5,579 bases of DNA from Planctomycetaceae bacterium (lineage in GTDB: Bacteria; Planctomycetota; Planctomycetia; Planctomycetales; Planctomycetaceae). Positions 1 through 5,579 of the stretch are shown here, piece after piece. A program made the position numbers and the translations under genes. The stretch is taken from contig WFOZ01000239.1 of the NCBI GenBank assembly GCA_015487825.1, positions 1 through 5,579 of the forward strand, in the 5' to 3' direction. The notes under the pieces are model-generated. The model made no database searches and had not been told where the DNA came from. It saw nothing but the letters and a program-made list of their open reading frames with translations. Numbering within the stretch: the first letter of the stretch is position 1; every line of letters starts with the position of its first letter.

Positions 1-63
1 ATTATGGAATCCGCAGAAAGCATGTTCGCACAAGCGACGCATTATTATCGACCTAAAAAGTAA
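1..63 (+). CDS. C-terminal end of an upstream gene, unidentified
   Basis: Frame 1 is open from the first base and ends at a TAA at 61-63. It gives a 20-residue tail ending in ATHYYRPKK. The other two forward frames also stay open for a while (frame 3 stops at about 56, frame 2 at about 114), so the choice rests on the plausible basic C-terminus and its position just before a non-coding region. No domain can be recognised from 20 residues and no function is proposed. If real, the gene is co-oriented with the PyrK-like gene but separated from it by about 250 bp containing a structured repeat, so a shared operon is doubtful. Confidence 0.4.
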   Translation: MMESAESMFAQATHYYRPKK

Positions 64-113
64 GGGGCGATTTCATCACTATCTAATGCACTTTGATTAT
101 TAGCCACAAAGGA

Positions 114-201
114 CCCAGTACGGCTGGTTCATTCTGATAGCCGTAACCAAACTGATATTTTTCTATAATTTGCGAACCGTTCGCAAACTTTTAACGTTAG
201 T
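114..201 (+). repeat. Structured dispersed repeat, copy A
   Basis: This 88-bp block is repeated in the same orientation at 5338-5424. The first 36 positions match copy B at 29 of 36 bases without gaps, and all seven differences are transitions. The AT-rich spacer (150-168) has diverged. A second hairpin (169-187) and the terminal CGTTAGT (195-201) are shared. Hairpin 1 pairs ACGGCT (120-125) with AGCCGT (139-144). Hairpin 2 pairs TTTGCGAA with TTCGCAAA around a 3-base loop. The strand is assigned arbitrarily from the matching orientation. It could be a REP/MITE-like element, a small structured RNA or a regulatory element; the sequence alone does not decide. Confidence 0.8.
169..187. repeat. 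Perfect 8-bp palindrome, hairpin 2 of copy A
   Basis: TTTGCGAA (169-176) and TTCGCAAA (180-187) are perfect inverted arms around CCG. As DNA this could be a dimeric repressor site; as RNA it would be a tight stem-loop. A TATAAT hexamer at 164-169 abuts it, but there is no matching -35 box at 16-18 bp spacing. In copy B the corresponding stem is 6 bp with a different loop, so the palindrome belongs to the repeat and is not specific to the downstream PyrK-like gene. Confidence 0.7.
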
Positions 202-211
202 AGCACAGAAA

Positions 212-271
212 CCACAGAGAAAACCAGGTAGGGTACGCTCTCAAAATAATTACTGGATATTCTCTCTGTGG
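212..271. repeat. Inverted repeat CCACAGAGA / TCTCTGTGG
   Basis: CCACAGAGA (212-220) is exactly complementary to TCTCTGTGG (263-271), giving a 9-bp stem enclosing 42 bases. It starts 11 bases after the end of repeat copy A and ends 43 bases before the PyrK-like start codon. No T-run follows, so it is not an obvious intrinsic terminator. It may be a separate intergenic repeat or an extension of element A; nothing equivalent follows copy B. Confidence 0.55.
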
Positions 272-297
272 CTAAATTATTCTGTGGCTGAAACTAT
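265..297 (+). repeat. Two-unit tandem repeat, period 16
   Basis: TCTGTGGCTAAATTAT (265-280) is followed directly by TCTGTGGCTGAAACTAT (281-297). The first nine bases are identical and the tails are similar, with one extra base in the second unit. It lies in the 5' leader region of the PyrK-like gene, 18 bases before its ATG. Two units are too few to call a functional array. Confidence 0.5.
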
Positions 298-314
298 TAC
301 ATTGAGCCACTAAA

Positions 315-1178
315 ATGACCATACTTGCGATGCAGACTGAAGCTCAGGTTGTTGAACTGAGCATTCTTTGTGAAGAAAACTACCGGGTGCGTCTGAACTG
401 CGAGGAACTGGCACAGCAGATATTGCCGGGACAGTTTTTCATGCTGCGAAAACCGGGGGGATCCGATCCGTTACTGGGACGACCGTTTGCGTTGTACGAT
501 ACCGTACTCGATGAAACAGGGCGAGCCGTCGGGATTGATGTCGGGTTTCATGTTGTTGGCAAAATGACCGGCATCATGCAAAAGTTGTCGCCTGGCGAAA
601 CTCTCGAATTATGGGGACCGTTGGGCAATGGATTCCCCGCAATTCAAACAGACCACCTCATTCAGGTCGCAGGCGGGATCGGTTACACGCCGTTTGTGGC
701 GACTTCTCGTGAAGTTTTGATGCAGAAGAAATATGGTACCGATTCTGAACGATGCAGGATTCAGGCGGAGAAAGCCTCGTTAATTTATGGTGTGCGTGAA
801 AAAAGATTCTGCGCAGACATGAGTGATTTATCGGATATCAATGGGCTGGACATTCAGCTTTGCACCGAAGATGGAACCGCAGGGCATCACGGATTGGTCA
901 CCGATTTATTGCAGCCAATGCTGACAAATGATTCGAACGAATCAAAAATTGTCTTCACCTGCGGCCCAATTCGCATGATGCAAGCGGTTGCTCAGTTATG
1001 CGAAAAATACAATACTGAATGCTGGGTCTCACTGGAAACCCCAATGGCGTGCGGTTTCGGTGCTTGTTTTAGTTGTGTCGTCCCGACAAAACAAACAGAA
1101 GGTGAATGGGACTACCGTCGCAGTTGCCTGGAAGGCCCGGTGTTTTCCGGCAGTGAAATCTTCTGGGAACAGATGTAG
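315..1178 (+). CDS. pyrK: PyrK-type dihydroorotate dehydrogenase electron transfer subunit (FAD, 2Fe-2S)
   Basis: In class 1B dihydroorotate dehydrogenases, PyrK carries FAD and a 2Fe-2S cluster and passes electrons from the PyrD flavin to NAD+ during UMP synthesis in the cytoplasm. The 287-residue product has the expected order. An N-terminal ferredoxin-reductase-like barrel carries the FAD motif RPFALYD (56-62). The nucleotide-binding domain has VAGGIGYTP (118-126) and CGP (216-218). The C-terminal cluster site has Cys246, Cys251, Cys254 and Cys271 (C-x4-C-x2-C-x16-C). All four cysteines are present. It is slightly longer than typical PyrK (about 260), mainly through an insertion near residues 137-155. 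An in-frame TGA at 303-305 rules out an earlier start; ATG 330 is a possible alternative. Neither start has a convincing ribosome site. No pyrD is in the window, so a related electron-transfer subunit of another oxidoreductase remains possible. Confidence 0.88.
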   Translation: MTILAMQTEAQVVELSILCEENYRVRLNCEELAQQILPGQFFMLRKPGGSDPLLGRPFALYDTVLDETGRAVGIDVGFHVVGKMTGIMQKLSPGETLELWGPLGNGFPAIQTDHLIQVAGGIGYTPFVATSREVLMQKKYGTDSERCRIQAEKASLIYGVREKRFCADMSDLSDINGLDIQLCTEDGTAGHHGLVTDLLQPMLTNDSNESKIVFTCGPIRMMQAVAQLCEKYNTECWVSLETPMACGFGACFSCVVPTKQTEGEWDYRRSCLEGPVFSGSEIFWEQM

Positions 1179-1215
1179 AAATCTTTTCGTTTGATTTTCC
1201 GCAGAGAAAAAGAAA

Positions 1216-1247
1216 CTGAGTGGTGATCTACTCAAGGCTACTCTTTT
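1216..1247. terminator. Weak candidate terminator between convergent genes
   Basis: TGAGT (1217-1221) pairs with ACTCA (1230-1234). On the minus strand the stem is followed by a pyrimidine-rich run (GTTTCTTTTTCTCT), just after the TAG of the large gene. On the plus strand a T6 run at 1242-1247 follows ACTC (1240-1243), which could pair with GAGT (1218-1221) instead. The stem is only 4-5 bp, so this is a weak, possibly bidirectional signal. It is supported mainly by its position in the 59-bp convergent gap. Confidence 0.3.
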
Positions 1248-4200
1248 TTCCTGAGCAACTCGTCCAGGGCTACGGAGACAATTGATCCGGTTTTCAGCCC
1301 CAGGTAGAGAGTTTTATTAGTAAGAACTGGTGGGCAACTTATCGCCGCGGGCAATTTCCCTTCAGTTACTTTCTTTCCGGAATCTGTTTCAACCACCAGA
1401 TAAGTTCCATCATTTTTGCAGAGGAATAAATGTTGTTCATCAAGCAGAAATGGAGCGGAGGCCAATGGAGAGTTGCCCAATGGGAGTGACCACTGTTCTG
1501 TTTCGAAATGCTTTGCCTCTCTGGCGGAAAGATGCGTTGCACCCAGTTCTATATAGACAGACGATCCGGCACGCCAAGGTCCAGCGGTGGGAGTTGATTT
1601 GAATTTTGCCTGTTGGCGAATCACCAGCGACCGCGGGTCGACTGCAAGTCCGGAACCATCTTCCAGCGCAAGCCAGTAAAGCTCGCCATCATACATACCG
1701 GCTTCAATTGCTTTAGATTCCAGATGAAGGATCCCTGATTGAGCCAGGTGTCGGCTCGGATCCTCACGAATTTGCAGGCCGAGCAAGGTTTCCCTGTTAC
1801 TGAAGCCAAGCAATGTCTGATTATCAACAGCGACCAGATCGGTCCAATGATGGAATTTTGTGTCATTCTTTTCCACCGGGCTTAACCAGTCGGCAACCGA
1901 AGGAGTATTCACTTCCCAGCGAGTGAAGTGAATTCCTGTTTGATTCGCCCAGTATACGGCTTGTGATGTGGCAGCAACTACTTGTGCAACTGCCGGTAAC
2001 TGAACCGAACGTTCAATCTGACCTGAAGAATTGAGCAATCTGATTTCAGGTCCTGAAAAGACCAGGCTTTTCTCCCGGTTAGAAAGATACCCCATTTTGA
2101 GCTGACTGTTTGGTGAAGCAGAGAGAGCCGGAATTCGCTCGACAGGTTCACTGAAGTTAATATTGCCAGCTTTTTTAGAGCGCGAGGTTACGAAAAGATT
2201 ACCGCTGGCGTCCAGGCAATGAACTGAAGAGGAACTGTTGCCTTTAATCAGAACTTTAGGATCTGAAGAGAGCCGTAATCGCCAGAATGATTTGCCCTGA
2301 TCGAGATCGTAATGAATAAATGCTCGCCCCTGCTCCCGGACCGATTCTCCGGCGATACATAAATTCGTCCCATACATCTGAATCGATTGCGTTGCCCGCC
2401 CCAGCTCGACCGGCAAGGCTCGTTGTTCAAATGCATTTGTCAGCAAAGTCAGCTCACGTAAAGATTCTCCGGCGATAAGCAAACGATCTCCTTCAACCGG
2501 CTGCATAAATATCTTGATATCTGTTGCAAAGGAAATTGGCGCATTGGTGATGCGGCTCAATAGCGGTTTACCGGGTGCATCGCTGAGTCTCCAGGCGGAA
2601 ATCGCAGAACGATCTGTTTTCAGGAACAGCCGATCTCCCCAAAGGATGGGGGTATCCGCAGCAGAGCCGACCAGACGACTGGACTGGACAGCCTCTATTC
2701 TCCAGTCATCCTTGCCGTAGCGAAGCGCTTGCATCCGACCGTTCTGAAGCTGATCACTTTCCAAAACGATTAATTGACCGGTTATTATCTGAGGCTGAAG
2801 GGTAATCGTTTTGCTTGCATGACCGTAGTATCTGACATCGGTGCATTTCCAGGTTTGCCGATTGATAAAATAGAAGACATCTTCCTGCCCCACACAAAGA
2901 AGTTCATTGTCATTCAACGAGCAGATTGGTGCAGAGATCTGGCGAGGGAAAGTAATCTGACCGATGCGATGACCTGTTTCCAGTTCAATGGCAGTAAGTT
3001 GTCGGTTTTCAGTCAGCACATAAAGCATGCCTCCAATAATTGCAGGGCGAGAGGTGATAAGCGACTGCAGTTCCAGTTCCCACTGCAATGCGCCATCCTC
3101 CTGTTTAAGAAGAGATAACGCTGTTCCCGAGCGAGTTGGAATGAGCCAGGATTCAAACTTTGAATTGACTGTTATCGGTTCAAAAACAACAGGCTTTCCC
3201 ATCGTTTTTTTCCATTGTACTTCGCCAAGCATTCTATCGACGGCATAAATAATTCCATCAACCAGAAACCAGACCACATGCCCGTCGGATTGAATATCAA
3301 ACCGGGAAGAACTGCGATCAACCAGCTGGAGATTCTGTTTGAAGATGGAATTTACTTTTACAGGTGCAGCAACCGGGGGCTGTTCATCATCTGAAAACAA
3401 CTTTGATGTAATGCTTTGCTGCTCGCTTTGAAGTGTATTTTTGATGCGGGAAATGAATTCTTTTTTTTGGGCGAACTGAGGATATCGTACAACTGCTTCT
3501 CGATAGCATTTCAGGACGAGGGAAACATTATTCTGTTTTTGTGCCTGATCCATTTTTGCGATGGTTTTTTCCTGAACATCAAATTCGAGCAATTCTGCCC
3601 GGGCAAGGACCGATGCTTTTTCAATTTCCTGCTCGTTAGCATCATCGGTGCCATCAGTTGCTTTGAAGCGAGCGAAGAACTGCTGGGCTTGATCGCCGGT
3701 CTCAAGCAGTTCAGGATTGTGTTGGCGCCCGGCCTGACGATACGCTTCAATTGAAATGCGTGAAGAATAAACAGCGAGCAGGGAAAACCAGTCCCGATAG
3801 TCGTCTCGCTGACGATGTTCAGTGACAAAATCTTCGACCGCCTGAAGAGCCTTTTCGATATCTCCACCGGCTCCGGAAAGGGCACGATCAATACGTGAAA
3901 AACTCAATTCGACTCTTGCCTGATCTGCAAGCGGATGCGTTGGAAAGTCGGAAAGGAACTGAGTATAAAGTTGAATCGACTGTGCGTATTTTCCTTCTTC
4001 CCGATGTTTTTTGGCTTCATTGTAGGCAATTTGTGCAGATTGCCTGCCGATCATCAGGTAAAAGCCGCCAGCCGCCACGGCAAGTAACAGGGCGACAAAA
4101 ATAAGAGCCGTCACCATTGGGGATCGAACAGCATCCCGTTCGCCCGGTCGCCTGGCTCGTTTAATCCACTCTCCGACCGAAGCCTCTTCAACCGTCTCAG

Positions 4201-4654
4201 AAGTTTGTGCCAGCTTCACGGATTCACCGGGTTGATCTACTGTTTTTTTCTTTTTCTTTTTCGAGGAACTTCGTGATGATTTCTCATTTTCAGCCTCAAC
4301 GGTCTGTTCTGCTTCTTCCGGGTCGATGCCTTCATCATCCTGCTGATCACCTTCAATAAGATCTTCCTTATGGAAAATAATCTTCACGTTAGAGACGCTG
4401 AAAAAGTCAGTGTCTTTCAATATTGCAGAACGAACGGCTTCTCCAGAAATAGTGATATCATCCAGTGAAGCTGCGGTGACTTCGTAACCGCGTGCCTTTT
4501 TATTCCAGAGAATACGGGCAAACAGAATTGGAGCCTTGGGATCGTCCAGGCAAATCTTATTCGATGCGTGTTGCCCAATAGAAACCGGCTCTCGTTTGGA
4601 CAACGCAATAACCTGTTCCGATTGATCAGAATAAATTACTTTTAAGCAAGCCAT
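1238..4654 (-). CDS. Membrane-anchored FHA-like / TPR-like / PQQ-type beta-propeller protein
   Basis: The product is 1138 residues from ATG 4654. An in-frame TTG at 4678 would add eight residues, but the FHA-like fold starts directly at MACLKVIYSD, so ATG is preferred. Domains in order: a divergent FHA-like domain (about 2-98) with SIGQHASNKICLDD at 25-38; an acidic linker (about 101-125); a Ser/Lys patch with six lysines (132-137); one hydrophobic segment (about 180-203) preceded by RARRPGER; a TPR-like helical region (about 208-400); a low-complexity joint with PPVAAPV; and a long beta-rich region (about 435-1135). PQQ-type repeat marks include YAVDRMLGEVQWK, LTAIELETG and YLVVETDSGKK. Basic residues before the segment suggest the N-terminus is cytoplasmic and the propeller outside. 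No Cys-Cys or haem motif marks it as a quinoprotein dehydrogenase. A BamB-like scaffold or ligand-sensing role is possible but unproven. Confidence 0.85.
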   Translation of the reverse strand: MACLKVIYSDQSEQVIALSKREPVSIGQHASNKICLDDPKAPILFARILWNKKARGYEVTAASLDDITISGEAVRSAILKDTDFFSVSNVKIIFHKEDLIEGDQQDDEGIDPEEAEQTVEAENEKSSRSSSKKKKKKTVDQPGESVKLAQTSETVEEASVGEWIKRARRPGERDAVRSPMVTALIFVALLLAVAAGGFYLMIGRQSAQIAYNEAKKHREEGKYAQSIQLYTQFLSDFPTHPLADQARVELSFSRIDRALSGAGGDIEKALQAVEDFVTEHRQRDDYRDWFSLLAVYSSRISIEAYRQAGRQHNPELLETGDQAQQFFARFKATDGTDDANEQEIEKASVLARAELLEFDVQEKTIAKMDQAQKQNNVSLVLKCYREAVVRYPQFAQKKEFISRIKNTLQSEQQSITSKLFSDDEQPPVAAPVKVNSIFKQNLQLVDRSSSRFDIQSDGHVVWFLVDGIIYAVDRMLGEVQWKKTMGKPVVFEPITVNSKFESWLIPTRSGTALSLLKQEDGALQWELELQSLITSRPAIIGGMLYVLTENRQLTAIELETGHRIGQITFPRQISAPICSLNDNELLCVGQEDVFYFINRQTWKCTDVRYYGHASKTITLQPQIITGQLIVLESDQLQNGRMQALRYGKDDWRIEAVQSSRLVGSAADTPILWGDRLFLKTDRSAISAWRLSDAPGKPLLSRITNAPISFATDIKIFMQPVEGDRLLIAGESLRELTLLTNAFEQRALPVELGRATQSIQMYGTNLCIAGESVREQGRAFIHYDLDQGKSFWRLRLSSDPKVLIKGNSSSSVHCLDASGNLFVTSRSKKAGNINFSEPVERIPALSASPNSQLKMGYLSNREKSLVFSGPEIRLLNSSGQIERSVQLPAVAQVVAATSQAVYWANQTGIHFTRWEVNTPSVADWLSPVEKNDTKFHHWTDLVAVDNQTLLGFSNRETLLGLQIREDPSRHLAQSGILHLESKAIEAGMYDGELYWLALEDGSGLAVDPRSLVIRQQAKFKSTPTAGPWRAGSSVYIELGATHLSAREAKHFETEQWSLPLGNSPLASAPFLLDEQHLFLCKNDGTYLVVETDSGKKVTEGKLPAAISCPPVLTNKTLYLGLKTGSIVSVALDELLRKKE
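4243..4262. repeat. Homopyrimidine tract encoding the lysine run
   Basis: The plus strand carries T7-C-T5-C-T5-C over 20 bases. It is read on the minus strand as AAA/AAG codons for the six-lysine patch of the FHA/propeller protein. The tract is prone to polymerase slippage. The reading frame is intact here, since both the FHA-like part before it and the membrane segment after it are in one frame. Confidence 0.7.
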
Positions 4655-4874
4655 ATGAACACAGATTGTTTCAAACAAAGAAGGGAGAGTATTTACTTTT
4701 TACGATTACCAAACAGAAAATCCTATCATGTTGTACCTCGGAACGGACTGATACGCCATGCAACAGGCCATTTGTAGTGGTGATAAAACCGGAAATTTTA
4801 CATTGCAGCGTTCACTCAGTACGCAGCTCGGGAATGTGCACTGTTTTGAGAGGGACTTAAACACGAATGAAGAG

Positions 4875-5294
4875 TTATCGTGGTTTGGATTCGTTTAGGA
4901 TGAACTCTCCATTGTATCCGTTGCTTCCCAGATATTTTCCTCGTAAGCGAGTGCCGATCAGCGAGCCGGTCCATTTATAAATATGACCGCTAATGGTTGC
5001 CTCTCCGGAAAGGTCTGTCTGACCGCGCCCCGGTTTTGCCTGAAACTGAACATTGTACTTAAACGGATCTCCTTTGAATGTTCCCGTGAAGGTGGCAATG
5101 ACAACACCATTTTTTCCGGGCTTTGCTACACACTTTAAAGGCCCCGAAGAATTGTACTTCCGGTTGTTCCAGGTCCCCGTAAATGTTTTCTGTTTGATTG
5201 TCCCCTCTTTTTTTTCATCCCCCAGAACAGCAGAGCACGCTGCAAAGCCAAAGGAGAACAAAAGCAAACCCGTAAGCAACCATGTACGCTTCAC
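4875..5294 (-). CDS. Small exported beta-rich protein of unknown function
   Basis: The start chosen is GTG at 5294, giving 139 residues, because AACGGAG lies 8 bases upstream and the sequence opens with a clean signal peptide: MKRTW, then a hydrophobic core LLTGLLLFSFGFAA. Cleavage may fall after CSA (about residue 22). FAAC at 17-20 resembles a lipobox but has Phe at -3, so lipidation is uncertain. The mature part (about 115 residues) is rich in Gly, Thr and aromatic residues. It has three similar strand motifs, FTGT (38-41), FTGT (69-72) and WTGS (108-111), suggesting a small beta-barrel or sandwich with internal duplication. I think similar short secreted proteins occur in planctomycetes, but no function is known to me. 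It lies 220 bp upstream of the FHA/propeller gene on the same strand. An in-frame GTG at 5345 would place the start inside repeat copy B and is not preferred. Confidence 0.8.
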   Translation of the reverse strand: MKRTWLLTGLLLFSFGFAACSAVLGDEKKEGTIKQKTFTGTWNNRKYNSSGPLKCVAKPGKNGVVIATFTGTFKGDPFKYNVQFQAKPGRGQTDLSGEATISGHIYKWTGSLIGTRLRGKYLGSNGYNGEFILNESKPR

Positions 5295-5302
5295 GATATT
5301 TT

Positions 5303-5309
5303 CTCCGTT
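5303..5309 (-). promoter_or_regulatory. Shine-Dalgarno sequence that decides the GTG start
   Basis: On the minus strand AACGGAG is followed by AAAATATC and then GTG at 5294. This is the clearest ribosome site in the window. It favours GTG 5294 over the in-frame ATG at 5312 and GTG at 5345, neither of which has a comparable site. Confidence 0.65.
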
Positions 5310-5337
5310 CATTCGGCCCGATAAAAAATGAGTTCTC

Positions 5338-5424
5338 CCCAGCACGGCTGGTTTGTTTTGGCAGCCGTAGCCAGGATTTGTTTTATTGAAATTTGCGAGT
5401 GACGCAAAGAAATTGACCGTTAGT
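5338..5424 (+). repeat. Structured dispersed repeat, copy B
   Basis: This 87-bp block matches copy A (114-201) in the same orientation. Hairpin 1 is ACGGCTG (5344-5350) with CAGCCGT (5363-5369... offset by one at the ends), a perfect stem. Hairpin 2 is TTTGCG (5392-5397) with CGCAAA (5403-5408) around AGTGA. The element ends in CGTTAGT (5418-5424), as copy A does. It begins 43 bases upstream of the exported-protein start codon, in the reverse sense to that gene, and ends about 9 bases before the presumed IS end. Its position suggests it could lie in the promoter or leader region of the exported-protein gene, but no promoter can be defined. Confidence 0.8.
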
Positions 5425-5433
5425 GATATAATA

Positions 5434-5579
5434 GGGAACCTCTATTAATCCAAAAAATCCTACTAAGAAGGTGTTTTAAAAATCAATTCTTCATGATGGC
5501 GAGCCGCTTTGACATTAATGCAATCATTGCAATGTAAGTCAACGCTTCGCTTGACTCGGTTGTTTTTTCGTAATCTTTA
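5434..5579 (-). mobile_element. Partial insertion sequence, IS5-type, 3' end
   Basis: The region from about 5434, starting GGGAACCTCT, to the window end carries the transposase 3' end plus 49 bp of non-coding sequence, as expected at an IS end. The exact boundary and terminal inverted repeat are inferred, because the other end lies outside the window and no target duplication can be compared. The element continues beyond base 5579. Confidence 0.6.
5483..5579 (-). CDS. IS5-type transposase, C-terminal fragment
   Basis: The minus strand reads 31 codons to a TGA at 5483-5485, entering the window in frame at 5578. The peptide begins KDYEKTTESSEALTYIA and ends in KRLAIMKN. The pattern KDYE(K/R)TTESS followed by a hydrophobic helix and a basic RLA tail is the familiar C-terminal end of IS5-family DDE transposases, in which the glutamate of this motif region is part of the catalytic fold. 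Only this tail is in view, so whether the gene is intact cannot be judged. It is transcribed toward the repeat copy B and the exported-protein gene. Confidence 0.85.
   Translation of the reverse strand, partial: KDYEKTTESSEALTYIAMIALMSKRLAIMKN

Noticed and set aside
114..201. Integron attC site
   Set aside because: The terminal CGTTAGT resembles the GTTRRRY core but fails at the third R, no matching RYYYAAC partner is found, and there is no integrase or cassette structure in view.
2774..3118. Plus-strand open frames within the large gene (also 1330-1602, 2514-2720, 3027-3248, 3416-3754, 3895-4104)
   Set aside because: They lie antisense to a 1138-residue frame with clear domain structure, and their products show no recognisable domain or ribosome site.
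3511..3891. Minus-strand open frame of 126 codons in another frame of the large gene (also 1621-1866, 2248-2436, 4417-4608)
   Set aside because: They overlap the propeller/TPR coding frame on the same strand and have unconvincing composition.
1238..4654. PQQ-dependent alcohol or glucose dehydrogenase
   Set aside because: The repeats resemble the PQQ propeller fold, but no adjacent-cysteine pair or haem c motif is seen and the N-terminal architecture is that of an anchored FHA-like protein.
4666..4860. Plus-strand open frame of 64 codons in the gap between the two minus-strand genes
   Set aside because: No ribosome site, Cys- and Thr-rich product with no domain, and it overlaps the likely leader of the large gene. 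I treat the gap as non-coding.
4655..4874. Promoter for the FHA/propeller gene
   Set aside because: Candidate hexamers such as TTGCAT and TACAAC on the minus strand are 22 bp apart, and others are only 12 bp apart; no pair is credible.
5053..5331. Plus-strand open frame of 92 codons opposite the exported-protein gene
   Set aside because: Antisense shadow of a gene with a signal peptide and a good ribosome site.
5519..5531. TGCAATCATTGCA palindrome
   Set aside because: It falls inside the transposase coding frame and is explained by codons for a hydrophobic helix.

Overview
The window looks like a chromosomal segment from a Planctomycetota-like bacterium. This is inferred from the protein types, not from a marker gene. 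It carries a very large membrane-anchored protein joining a forkhead-associated (FHA)-like domain, one transmembrane segment, TPR-like helices and a PQQ-type beta-propeller. It also has a small exported beta-rich protein of a kind common in that phylum, moderate GC content, and start codons that mostly lack a clear Shine-Dalgarno sequence.

Layout: bases 1-63 are probably the last 20 codons of an upstream gene. Bases 64-314 hold no gene. They contain one copy (A) of a structured repeat (114-201), then a short inverted repeat and a 16-bp tandem repeat built on TCTGTGGCT. A PyrK-type iron-sulfur flavoprotein gene follows on the plus strand (315-1178). It converges, with a 59-bp gap holding a weak hairpin, on the large FHA/propeller gene on the minus strand (1238-4654). 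Bases 4655-4874 are non-coding with no site I can defend. The small exported-protein gene lies upstream of the large gene on the same strand (4875-5294). Just upstream of it is copy B of the repeat (5338-5424). The window ends in the 3' end of an IS5-type transposase gene (5483-5579, minus strand), with its presumed IS end starting near 5434.

The genes do not form an obvious pathway. The PyrK-like protein would pass electrons between NAD(H) and a dihydroorotate dehydrogenase, but no pyrD is in view. The FHA/propeller protein probably sits in the cytoplasmic membrane with its propeller outside and could be a scaffold or sensor. The exported protein has no known role. The least explained item is the pair of about 88-bp repeats in the same orientation 5.2 kb apart. 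Their hairpin arms are kept while loops and spacers have diverged, which points to a dispersed element maintained for its structure.
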